The notes: a model not told the origin generated them from the sequence alone. 5,978 bases of DNA from JAIVJN01 sp036732565 (GCA_036732565.1 DAINCF010000454.1:1-5978), one strand, 5' to 3'. Counted from the first letter of the stretch, positions 1-5,920 are shown. Made by a program: numbers and translations.

Positions 1-276
1 GCATGGCGCCATTGAAGTACATTTCGTTCGGCAACTCAAGTGGGATTAGGGATTAAGGACCACGCTGCCCGGGTCATCGATGACCGTTCGCATGCCGCTC
101 GCGCCGGCTTGGCCGACACGCGCTCCGTGTGTAGTCGCATCCATGGCATTGAGTCACGTGACCCTTTGCCTAGTTTGCGGGGCAGGGCGGGAGGCGCCTT
201 CGGGCAGCCTGAGAGAGGAGCGATCGGCGGCGGTGCTCTGGCCTCAGGGTTTGTTCGGCTGTTAAGCTGCTCGAAA
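1..276. other. Leader region left of the DUF6602 gene, no convincing gene
   Basis: The frame of the downstream gene stays open upstream to a GTG at 40, but the extra 79 residues are low-complexity Arg/Gly/Ala-rich and resemble no domain. The conserved part of the DUF6602 family starts only after the ATG at 277. I therefore treat this stretch as non-coding leader. It contains a 14-bp perfect palindrome at 72-85 and a 10-bp palindrome at 153-162. I see no clear promoter and no strong ribosome binding site before 277. Confidence 0.45.
72..85. promoter_or_regulatory. 14-bp perfect palindrome, possible operator
   Basis: GGTCATCGATGACC equals its own reverse complement over 14 bases. It lies about 190 bp before the likely start of the DUF6602 gene. 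A shorter palindrome, GTCACGTGAC at 153-162, shares the outer GTCA/TGAC half-site. A dimeric regulator could bind one or both. This is inference from symmetry only, with no known operator matched. Confidence 0.25.
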
Positions 277-1179
277 ATGGCAGAGCACCGCGAAACCTGG
301 TCAGCAGCCTGGTCTCAGTTCTATAACCAAAAACGCCGCCTTCTAACAGATTACCGGTTGGCGCGCCAGGACCACGTTGGGCGACCGGTCCAGACCGAGC
401 ATGGTAGGACCGCTGAAGCTCTGATACGGCAATGGCTTGAGGTGTTCCTGCCCAGGCGTTACGCGGTAACGCCTGGCTACATCAGGAGCCAGGGTGGCGG
501 CAACGCGATGGCCAGCCAATTCGACGTGATCGTGTATGACCAGCTTGAGGCTCCCGTCCTCTGGACTGGCTTGAACCCGGATGCCTCAGTCCAAGGCCAG
601 TCCCGGATCATTCCCGCTGAATACGTGCACGCCGTCCTTGAGGTCAAGTCCACTTTTTCGCGACAGAACGTCTTGAATGCCCTCAACAAACTGGAACAGT
701 TGAACCCGTTGATGGCTGGTGAGGATTATCCAGCAGACTCCTACCCGCAGTATCTTCCCCAGGGTTGCGCCGTAGGGATCGTATTTTTCGAGCTTCGGCA
801 GAGTGAGGCGTCCGAAATCAGTGCTCTGGAACTTCTTCGCGCGCTGCGATTCAAGCGAAGTTTTCTGGGGCCAGTTGTTTTGTCTGGCGAGGGCGTCCCA
901 GATGAAGAGACTGGTCGAATTGCGTTCCTTCGCTCCCGGGAGCACGTCGAGTCTATGATTCTTGACGGCAACCTCTTGGCAGCCAGCACGATGCCAGAGT
1001 CGACCGAGGTGGACGGTCACCACTACACGGTACGACTGAGTTGGGCTCGGTTGAACTTCTGCGAATTCGCCTTCGACCTTCTGGCAATCATGAAGGGAAA
1101 ATACAGACCGACTCATATGTCCAGCATGCACTGCATCGATATGACTGTTTACGATCGTGCCGAAGACGAGAGGCGATAG
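277..1179 (+). CDS. DUF6602 domain protein, PD-(D/E)xK-like nuclease candidate
   Basis: This gene encodes 300 aa from the ATG at 277. I recognise the DUF6602 pattern: HGRTAEALIRQWLEVFLP (42-59), a QFDVIVYD block (81-88), then EYVHAVLEVKSTF (115-127). The order E47, D83, E122-x-K124 matches the layout of PD-(D/E)xK nucleases, so DNA or RNA cleavage is a fair inference. It is not proven, and the family has no settled function that I know of. There is no signal peptide or membrane segment, so the protein is probably cytoplasmic. The second half (160-300) has no motif I recognise. The start is uncertain because the frame stays open to a GTG at 40 and no good Shine-Dalgarno precedes 277. I chose 277 because family-like sequence begins soon after it. 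The gene stands alone, and the nearest remnant downstream is on the opposite strand. Its neighbours suggest a defence role. Confidence 0.8.
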   Translation: MAEHRETWSAAWSQFYNQKRRLLTDYRLARQDHVGRPVQTEHGRTAEALIRQWLEVFLPRRYAVTPGYIRSQGGGNAMASQFDVIVYDQLEAPVLWTGLNPDASVQGQSRIIPAEYVHAVLEVKSTFSRQNVLNALNKLEQLNPLMAGEDYPADSYPQYLPQGCAVGIVFFELRQSEASEISALELLRALRFKRSFLGPVVLSGEGVPDEETGRIAFLRSREHVESMILDGNLLAASTMPESTEVDGHHYTVRLSWARLNFCEFAFDLLAIMKGKYRPTHMSSMHCIDMTVYDRAEDERR

Positions 1180-1221
1180 GGGCCGAGGCGGATCCGTCGC
1201 AGGTGCTGCCTCGCTGAGGCC

Positions 1222-1498
1222 GCGGCCGCAATAGAACTCGCGAAACGAGGTTCAGAATCTTGAAGCCCCACGGGCCGACAAGCGTATAGTCTAGGAAGTT
1301 CTTCGCACGGCCCTTCGCAAGCGCGTGCGCGCTGAGCGCGTTGCACGAGGTCGAGCACACGAATCCCGCCGAGGGATTCTCCCATTCTGGTTCGACCAAG
1401 GCTCTCTACCAGCCGCGGTGCGCGTCTTCGATGATCGTCAGATCGAAGGAGGTGCTGTCGCTGTAACACCCGTGATCGTACTCAGTGAAGTCGGCCCG
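1222..1498 (-). pseudogene. Unrecognised gene remnant with an in-frame amber stop
   Basis: Reading the minus strand leftward from about 1498 gives protein-like sequence: ADFTEYDHGCYSDSTSFDL, then TIIEDAHRGW. A TAG follows at 1408-1406. The same frame then continues with RALVEPEWENPSAGFV and on to NFLDYTLVGPWGFKILNLV. The sequence reads smoothly across the stop, and third codon positions are mostly G or C on both sides, as in the intact genes. One nonsense change (for example TAC or CAG to TAG) in a once-real gene explains this. The far end runs into the tail of the DUF6602 gene and loses its protein-like look near 1222, so the 3' part is missing. No start codon is evident near 1500, so the 5' end is also lost. 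I do not recognise the family. Confidence 0.45.
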
Positions 1499-1531
1499 CC
1501 GGCGTGCGCTAACACGGCACGGAGGGCCTGA

Positions 1532-2042
1532 ATCCGTCAACCACTCAAGCTCGCCGACGGGATCTGGCGCACATTCTTCCAGACCCCTCAGAGCCGCCGA
1601 CCTGCCGGGCGCAGCGTGCGGCGCAGGAGGGGGGCAGACGTCTACTCGTCGCAATCGCAGCAGGCGGTTCTGCCTCTGCTTCCGCTGCTTGTGTGTATCA
1701 TTCACGCCACGCGCTAGGCGATCCGGTCGAACGAACGGGCATGCGCCGACGCCGTTGTCGACCTATCGGAGTGGGCGTCGGTGATGGTCCCTGTGCGCTG
1801 TATCCTTGCTCCCGCCGATCCCGAGGAATTGAAAACGATCCAGGACATCGCGATGCGACACTAGGGACTGCGTAAGGCAAGGAAGGCGTGAGGAAGGCGC
1901 AGTCGGCCATACAGTCGTTTGAAGAAAGGGACGAAATGGACAGCGCGAGAACCTGGGTGCAGTAGGTTATAGCGACGACGTCTACTACTATGCGGGCCTG
2001 GTATGCGGCGTGACGTTGGCGTCACTCGCCGAACGATCGTGA
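1532..2042 (+). pseudogene. Unrecognised decayed gene, two amber stops and two frameshifts
   Basis: From 1532 the plus strand reads IRQPLKLADGIWRTFFQTPQ and continues through a hydrophobic AVLPLLPLLVCIIHATR. It hits TAG at 1715-1717, resumes through DLSEWASVMVPV and ILAPADPEELKTIQDIAMRH, and hits TAG at 1862-1864. After GLRKARKA it meets TGA at 1889. A shift at about 1890 continues as AQSAIQSFEERDEMDSARTW until TAG at 1963. Another shift near there gives GYSDDVYYYAGLVCGVTLAS, ending in TGA at 2040-2042. Both shifts have the sense of a single-base loss. Both amber stops at 1715 and 1862 fit CAG to TAG changes. Codon third positions are mostly G or C throughout, as expected of a formerly functional gene. 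The 5' end is not visible. I do not recognise the product. The remnant converges on the PIN gene. Confidence 0.45.
2007..2030. repeat. Small inverted repeat within the decayed gene
   Basis: TGACG (2011-2015) and CGTCA (2020-2024) flank a TTGG loop. GGCG (2007-2010) can also pair with CGCC (2027-2030) across a 2-nt bulge. The hairpin lies inside the readable tail of the decayed plus-strand gene, so it may be only a by-product of coding sequence. Confidence 0.25.
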
Positions 2043-2086
2043 AAGCCTGCGGCAGATGAGCGAGCTCGCGGCACACATAGCCATCC

Positions 2087-2117
2087 TCTGGGGTCAGCCT
2101 AAGCGGCTGGCCCCAGG
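2087..2117. repeat. GC-rich stem-loop over the PIN gene stop codon, possible terminator
   Basis: GGGGTCAGCC (2090-2099) pairs with GGCTGGCCCC (2105-2114) around a TAAGC loop, with one T-G wobble when read on the plus strand. T-A and C-G pairs plus a wobble extend it outward to 2087 and 2117. The minus-strand version has a C-A mismatch instead of the wobble. The stem contains the last codons and the stop of the PIN gene. Position and strength suit a 3'-end structure between convergent units, but neither strand has a T-run after it, so an intrinsic terminator is not shown. Confidence 0.35.
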
Positions 2118-2593
2118 ACGAAGCGCGCGTGCTCCAGACGAAGCATCTCGTATGGGCTCATGCACTTCACGCTCAGACCGATGCACGCGTTGGGGATCTT
2201 GATCTTCTTGGTCGACACTGACGGGACTTCGTGAGTAACGACGGTGTGCTCGTGCGCGAGAGCATGGGCGACGAGGTAGTAGTCGGCGATCTGGAGGAAC
2301 GTGTTCACCGCGGCTGGTTCGTATCCCTGGCCCGCCGCCCACGCACTGACAGAGCCGAGCGCAGCCAGCAATGCGGCATTTGGTTTGAGAAAAAATCCCG
2401 AGCCGCGTTCCTTCGACCACGCCGACAGGCTGTCTCCTCCGGCTTGGACCTCGTCGCCGACCTTCTCGATGCTGAACACGCGGCCCGCCGCGTTCGCGGC
2501 GATCAGCCAATCCCAGAACGCCGGGCAAAAGTCCATTCCGTAGTGAAGATTCTTCGCCTGGATGAACACGTTGGCGTCGAGTAGATACGCCAT
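2099..2593 (-). CDS. DUF4411 family PIN-domain protein, toxin-like ribonuclease
   Basis: This is a 164-aa protein of the DUF4411 branch of PIN domains, small Mg-dependent nucleases related to VapC toxins. The N-terminus MAYLLDANVFIQAKNLHYGM, followed by FCPAFWDWL and RVFSIEKVGDEV, is typical. Acidic residues expected of the active site are present: D6, E43, D104 in the QIADYYLVAHAL helix, and possibly E122 in VVTHEVPS. The later KIPNACIGL segment (132-140) also fits the family. The length is normal and nothing looks broken. RNA cleavage is inferred from the family, and the target is unknown. The ATG follows the stop of the XRE-peptidase gene with no gap. A GGGAG at 2606-2602, 8 nt upstream inside that gene, serves as ribosome binding site. 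This supports one mRNA and coupled translation. The upstream partner probably restrains this protein. Confidence 0.85.
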   Translation of the reverse strand: MAYLLDANVFIQAKNLHYGMDFCPAFWDWLIAANAAGRVFSIEKVGDEVQAGGDSLSAWSKERGSGFFLKPNAALLAALGSVSAWAAGQGYEPAAVNTFLQIADYYLVAHALAHEHTVVTHEVPSVSTKKIKIPNACIGLSVKCMSPYEMLRLEHARFVLGPAA

Positions 2594-3733
2594 TCACGTG
2601 ACTCCCAGGCTGTGCCCGAGCTCGCGGAACGTATCGAGCTTCGAGAAGCCCAGAAGACGAAAGGCGTCTCGGTGCAGCGTGTGCCCTTCGAGGGTGCTTA
2701 CGACGAGCGCGCGGGCGAAGCGCTTGCTGACCCTCGCGGCTTGGGTAAGGTAGAAGTCCCCGCCGCTGGCCTTGGGGATCGCTCTAAGTCGGTTGAGTTC
2801 TTCCCCGTAGGTCCGCCACAGATCGTCACGTGTCATCGCTCCGATGTCGTGCAAACGGCGAAGAAGGACGAGCGTGCTCACCTTGAAGACTCGCGCAAGG
2901 CGCGTGATCTCGCCTTGAAGATCGGCACCCCCGCGGTATTCGGTTGCCAAGGCGGCGTGCGGGACGAGAAGCTCCGCGGCAACTCGGTTGCACCATATTT
3001 CAACCTGATGCGAAGGCGACGAATTGGGGGCGACGTCGGATAGTGCAGACTGGCCGAGCCAGACATGCGCCAGCTCGTGGGCAAGCGTGAACATCTGCGC
3101 GGCCTTCGTGTCCGCGCCATTGATGAACACGAGCGGCGCCAGGTCGTCAGACAGGGCAAAACCTCGAAACTCAGTGGGATCCAGTTTCCGCCGATTGTTG
3201 CTACCGACGACACCGCTTACCATGACAAGCACGCCTAAGGTATCGGCCTGCTCGATGAAGCGTCGGAGCGCGTCTGTCCAGGTGGCCACTCGACCGCGCT
3301 CGTCGAGATCGAACCCGAGGGCAGCGCGCATCGTGGCGGCTGTCTCTCCGATATCACTGGTCAATCGTGCAGAACCGACAAACGGCAATCGCTCCTCGCC
3401 CTCGGACCGAGAGAAATCGTGATACCACTCCTGGCGCTGCTGGCAGATGTAGATCATGTCGAGGAGATCCGGGCTCGGTCGATCGACGCGTGCGCCGGCG
3501 ACAGTTCGAAAATCCGGAATCGGTATGTGCTCGATCGGAGGTTCGGGGAGAAACAGAAAGCCAACCGGCGTATGGGTCGCCTTCGCGAACCTCTCGAGCT
3601 GCTTCAGCGTGGGACGTGCTTCGCCCGTTTCCCAAGCAGCAAGCTGGGGAATCCGGCGCGCCAGCGCTTCGGGGGCGAGTCCCGCGCGCTCACGAGCCCA
3701 ACGAAACAGTTCCGGCCTTACCTCCACGCGCAT
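2594..3733 (-). CDS. XRE HTH-ImmA/IrrE metallopeptidase fusion, antitoxin-like regulator
   Basis: This 379-aa protein has two functions. Residues about 5-62 form an XRE-type helix-turn-helix (RERAGLAPEALARRIPQLAA, then WETGEARPTLKQLERFAKA). Residues about 165-295 are an ImmA/IrrE (COG2856) zinc peptidase with HELAH at 219-223. The third metal ligand is probably in the EIWCNRVAAELLVP segment (E245 or E254). The C-terminal part (325-379), GGDFYLTQAARVSKRFARAL onward, is the usual tail of this subfamily. Known relatives cleave or regulate DNA-bound repressors after stress. Here the DNA-binding and peptidase parts are fused, so autoregulation and control of the PIN partner are inferred. An in-frame ATG at 3823 would add 30 unrelated residues. 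I chose 3733 because the HTH begins there. Only a weak, close AAGAG precedes it. The gene stops directly before the PIN start. Confidence 0.88.
   Translation of the reverse strand: MRVEVRPELFRWARERAGLAPEALARRIPQLAAWETGEARPTLKQLERFAKATHTPVGFLFLPEPPIEHIPIPDFRTVAGARVDRPSPDLLDMIYICQQRQEWYHDFSRSEGEERLPFVGSARLTSDIGETAATMRAALGFDLDERGRVATWTDALRRFIEQADTLGVLVMVSGVVGSNNRRKLDPTEFRGFALSDDLAPLVFINGADTKAAQMFTLAHELAHVWLGQSALSDVAPNSSPSHQVEIWCNRVAAELLVPHAALATEYRGGADLQGEITRLARVFKVSTLVLLRRLHDIGAMTRDDLWRTYGEELNRLRAIPKASGGDFYLTQAARVSKRFARALVVSTLEGHTLHRDAFRLLGFSKLDTFRELGHSLGVT
2602..2606 (-). promoter_or_regulatory. Ribosome binding site for the PIN gene inside the upstream gene
   Basis: GGGAG on the minus strand lies 8 nt before the ATG at 2593, within the last codons of the XRE-peptidase gene. 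It supports both the PIN start and translation from the same message. Confidence 0.6.
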
Positions 3734-4012
3734 AACTCTTGAATGGTATTGCAATTGTGAACGCCCGTGGGCCGCGCCTGGGAAGTCTCGCACTCTCGGT
3801 TTGGAGAGACGCGGGCGAAACAAGCGTTCCGTCCGGCGCGCGCTCAGCTCAGGCGCTATGCCTACTAGCTGGCGCGATCGCGCCGGCGGCAGGTCATCGC
3901 CGTCTGCTCGCCGTTCGGTTCACGCGCTCACAGCCCACAACGCGCCCCTACCGGTCCGTAGTACCATCGCGCTGCTTTAACGGCAAGGGTTCTGTTCTGT
4001 AGGCGGCGCGAG
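3734..4012. other. Divergent intergenic region between the XRE and DUF262 genes
   Basis: These 279 bp separate the outward-facing XRE-peptidase and DUF262 genes and should hold both promoters. The end near 3736-3760 is locally AT-richer. A TACCAT element on the minus strand (3748-3743), 9 nt before the ATG, could be a -10 box for a very short leader, but no good -35 is visible. A 14-bp palindrome sits at 3871-3884. Open frames here are Arg/Ser-rich without domain features, and I do not call a gene. Confidence 0.5.
3871..3884. promoter_or_regulatory. 14-bp perfect palindrome, candidate operator
   Basis: GGCGCGATCGCGCC is perfectly self-complementary and lies midway between two divergent genes, one of which encodes an XRE-type DNA-binding protein. 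It is a reasonable candidate operator for autoregulation. GC-rich palindromes also arise by chance in such DNA, and the core GCGATCGC is a common abundant octamer in some genomes, so this is a weak inference. Confidence 0.3.
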
Positions 4013-5719
4013 ATGGAAATAAAGCCAGTCGATCAAACAGTCAAGACGCTGCTAGAGTCCTTCTTCTACTGCGTCCCCAGATTCCAGAGACCGTACTCGT
4101 GGGATCGTGAGAACGTGTCCGAATTCTGGGAAGACTCGATAGCCTCCGACGACCTCGACTACTTCATCGGGAGTTTCGTGGTTTACCGTAGTGGACCTTC
4201 GAGCGACACAATGTATGTCGTCGATGGGCAGCAGCGCCTTACCACGATCACATTGCTTCTTGCGGCGTTGCGCGAAAAGTTCGCCGAGGATGGCCACACA
4301 GACCTTGCCAAGGGAGTTCAGCAGCTAATCGAGCGACCTAACATCGACAACGAGCCGCATTTCGTTCTCCAATCGGAGACGCCGTACCCCTACTTGCAGG
4401 AGTATATCCAGAAGTTCGGACGACCAGACCTCACCGCGTCTCTCGGTGCCGAGGAAGAAGCGTTGAAGGGCGCGTACGATTTTTTGACCGCGCTGCTCGA
4501 TGCAGCGTTGGAGAGCATCAATTCTGATTCGACGGTCGCCGTGGATAAGAAAGCTGATCACCGGAAGCGGCGGCTCACGGCGGTTAGGGACAAACTGCTG
4601 CGGCTCCAGCTGATTCTCATCCAGCTCAGTTCCGAAGACGACGCGTACCTGATTTTCGAGACGCTGAACACGCGAGGCAAGGACCTTAAGGTATCCGATC
4701 TCGTCAAGAACCACTTGACTCGGTTGATCAAGCCGAAGAATAAGCAAGTCGACGTCGCTCGCCAGAAGTGGCAGGACATCCTGGAGTACTTCGAGGACGC
4801 GTCTGTCGATGTCGACGTCAATCGATTCCTGCACCACTCGTGGCTTTCGCGCAGCCCGTACATTCCTGAGAAGAAGCTCTTCAAGGAAGTCAAGAAGTCC
4901 GTAAACAAGGCCACAGCCGGGGCCTACCTCGACAGGCTGGTCGGCGATTCGAAGATCTATCGAAGCATCATCGACCCGAGCTCACACAAGTGGACGAAGG
5001 AAGAGAAGCCACTGAGCGCGTCGCTGAGGGCGTTGAATCTTTTCCGAGTCGTTCAACCTGTACCAATGCTGTTATCAATTCTGCGGGCTTACGATGACGA
5101 CCGGCTCACGCTAAAGCAGATCCGGCAGTTGCTTCGATCCATGGAGAATTTCCACTTCCAGTTCTCCGCGGTCACGGCTCAGAGAACCGGTGGTGGAACG
5201 GGTCAGATGTTCGCGCTCGGAGCGCGAGCCCTTGATGCGGCGACGACGAAGGACAAGGCTGGCAGGGTGATCAAGGGATTTGCGGCGAAACTTCGGGAGC
5301 GACTGCCCGGCTATGCCGAGTTCGAGGCGGGATTCATCGAGATTCGTCATACGGAGGACAGCTCGAAGCAGCGGCCGCTGGTGAAATATCTTCTGGCCCG
5401 AATTGATGACTGGCTCCGCAAGGATGCCGCGATCGACTACGAAGCAATGACGATCGAGCACATCGCGCCGCAGAAGCCGGACGGCGCCCCGCCGCTGCCG
5501 AATGCCGGCGAGATCGGCAACCTGCTGCTGGTGCCCCCAGCCCTGAATAACAAAGCACTAGGGAACAAATCCTTCGACAAGAAGAAGGCGGAACTCAAGA
5601 AGGCGAAGGTACCGCTCGACGCGAGCTTACAAAGTGCGACTACGTGGGGGCGACCAGAGATCACCGCTCGGACGAAGGCGCTCGCAAAGCTGGCGCAAGA
5701 AAAAGTGTTTCGCGTCTAG
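4013..5719 (+). CDS. DUF262-DUF1524 protein, single-chain GmrSD-like restriction nuclease
   Basis: This is a 568-aa cytoplasmic protein. The N-terminal DUF262 domain (about 5-240) carries the ParB/sulfiredoxin-like nucleotide-binding motifs QRPYSW (25-30) and VVDGQQRLTT (69-78), and the family's FETLNTRGKDLKVSDLVKNH (215-234). The C-terminal DUF1524 domain (about 380-568) is an HNH-type nuclease. It has IEHIAPQ (481-487, H483 catalytic), then GNLLLVPPALNNKALGNKSF (502-521) and KKK, giving the expected H-N-N-K pattern. In GmrSD and its relatives (BrxU, SspE), the DUF262 part uses nucleotides to control DNA cleavage, often of modified phage DNA. By analogy this protein restricts foreign DNA, but the modification it recognises cannot be read from sequence. 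Both halves are intact in one chain. The ATG at 4013 has only a weak GCGAG-like ribosome site, and there is no partner gene in the operon. Confidence 0.9.
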   Translation: MEIKPVDQTVKTLLESFFYCVPRFQRPYSWDRENVSEFWEDSIASDDLDYFIGSFVVYRSGPSSDTMYVVDGQQRLTTITLLLAALREKFAEDGHTDLAKGVQQLIERPNIDNEPHFVLQSETPYPYLQEYIQKFGRPDLTASLGAEEEALKGAYDFLTALLDAALESINSDSTVAVDKKADHRKRRLTAVRDKLLRLQLILIQLSSEDDAYLIFETLNTRGKDLKVSDLVKNHLTRLIKPKNKQVDVARQKWQDILEYFEDASVDVDVNRFLHHSWLSRSPYIPEKKLFKEVKKSVNKATAGAYLDRLVGDSKIYRSIIDPSSHKWTKEEKPLSASLRALNLFRVVQPVPMLLSILRAYDDDRLTLKQIRQLLRSMENFHFQFSAVTAQRTGGGTGQMFALGARALDAATTKDKAGRVIKGFAAKLRERLPGYAEFEAGFIEIRHTEDSSKQRPLVKYLLARIDDWLRKDAAIDYEAMTIEHIAPQKPDGAPPLPNAGEIGNLLLVPPALNNKALGNKSFDKKKAELKKAKVPLDASLQSATTWGRPEITARTKALAKLAQEKVFRV

Positions 5720-5916
5720 CGCCTCGTTTCACCACAAGTTCGGCCCCTACGGAGGGCTCGCGCCCGTCCTGAAGCGTCGGGCAACGCTCGCGCCGAGCGC
5801 GTTCCTTTACGGAGGACCGTGCGCGCCCGGCGGGACTCGGAACTGCTCGCGACGAGCGAAGCGAATCGCGGCGCTTCCCGGAGCCTGCCGGCCGTAGCCA
5901 ATTCGCACCTGCGAAT
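5720..5916. other. Non-coding GC-rich spacer with repeats
   Basis: This stretch separates the DUF262-DUF1524 gene from the tRNA fragment. It contains a small hairpin (CGCTCG 5785-5790, CGAGCG 5794-5799), a degenerate tRNA-tail copy at 5821-5853, and one arm of a 10-bp inverted repeat. Related segments containing TACGGAGG occur at 5748-5755 and 5808-5815. The short open frames here are Arg/Ala-rich and not credible genes. No run of T follows the 5785-5799 hairpin, so a terminator for the upstream gene is not shown. Confidence 0.5.
5821..5853 (-). repeat. Degenerate copy of the tRNA-Arg 3' end
   Basis: GCGCGCCCGGCGGGACTCG at 5821-5839 matches 5919-5937, in the tRNA-Arg tail, at 18 of 19 bases. 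The match then continues imperfectly to GCGAC at 5849-5853 with small insertions. The T-stem pairing is broken and no anticodon arm follows, so it is not a functional tRNA. It looks like an older tail from an earlier integration, or a decayed tandem duplicate. Confidence 0.6.
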
Positions 5917-5920
5917 TGGC
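5897..5920. repeat. Perfect 10-bp inverted repeat overlapping the tRNA CCA end
   Basis: GCCAATTCGC (5897-5906) and GCGAATTGGC (5911-5920) are exact inverted repeats around a 4-base loop. On the minus strand the structure begins with the CCA of the tRNA-Arg tail. It could be the original tRNA terminator or processing hairpin, although no T-run follows, or a recombination-site arm. Confidence 0.6.

Larger units (their letters stand above)
1180..2098. other. 919-bp gene graveyard without an intact gene
   Basis: No intact gene is credible here. The longest open frames (about 100 aa) are Arg/Pro-rich and mostly antisense to better candidates. Two stretches nevertheless show coding-type codon bias, with third positions mostly G or C: a minus-strand one around 1222-1498 and a plus-strand one around 1532-2042. 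They point away from each other. Both are broken and are listed separately as pseudogenes. I see no transposon ends, target duplications or RNA genes here. Confidence 0.6.

Noticed and set aside
586..1131. Minus-strand 181-aa open frame
   Set aside because: It is antisense to the DUF6602 gene and shows no domain pattern.
1184..1229. Hairpins and a GCGGCCGC palindrome after the DUF6602 gene as a terminator
   Set aside because: Stems are short (5-6 bp), compete with one another, and lack a T-run.
1406..1705. Minus-strand 99-aa open frame as an intact gene
   Set aside because: Its first two thirds are in-register antisense to the plus-strand remnant, with worse codon bias. Only the part below about 1498 looks coding, and it continues past the stop.
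2094..2597. Minus-strand 167-aa open frame overlapping the PIN gene in another frame
   Set aside because: It is Arg-rich without domain features, and the overlapping frame is a clear DUF4411 PIN protein.
155..2832. CACGTG occurring at 155, 2596 and 2827
   Set aside because: Three copies of a 6-base palindrome in 6 kb is close to chance, and two lie in or at the edge of coding sequence.
3456..3980. Plus-strand 174-aa open frame
   Set aside because: Its first half is antisense to the XRE-peptidase gene and the rest is Ser/Arg-rich. It is a by-product of GC-rich coding DNA.
4325..4837. Minus-strand 170-aa open frame inside the DUF262 gene
   Set aside because: It is antisense to the well-supported DUF262-DUF1524 coding sequence.
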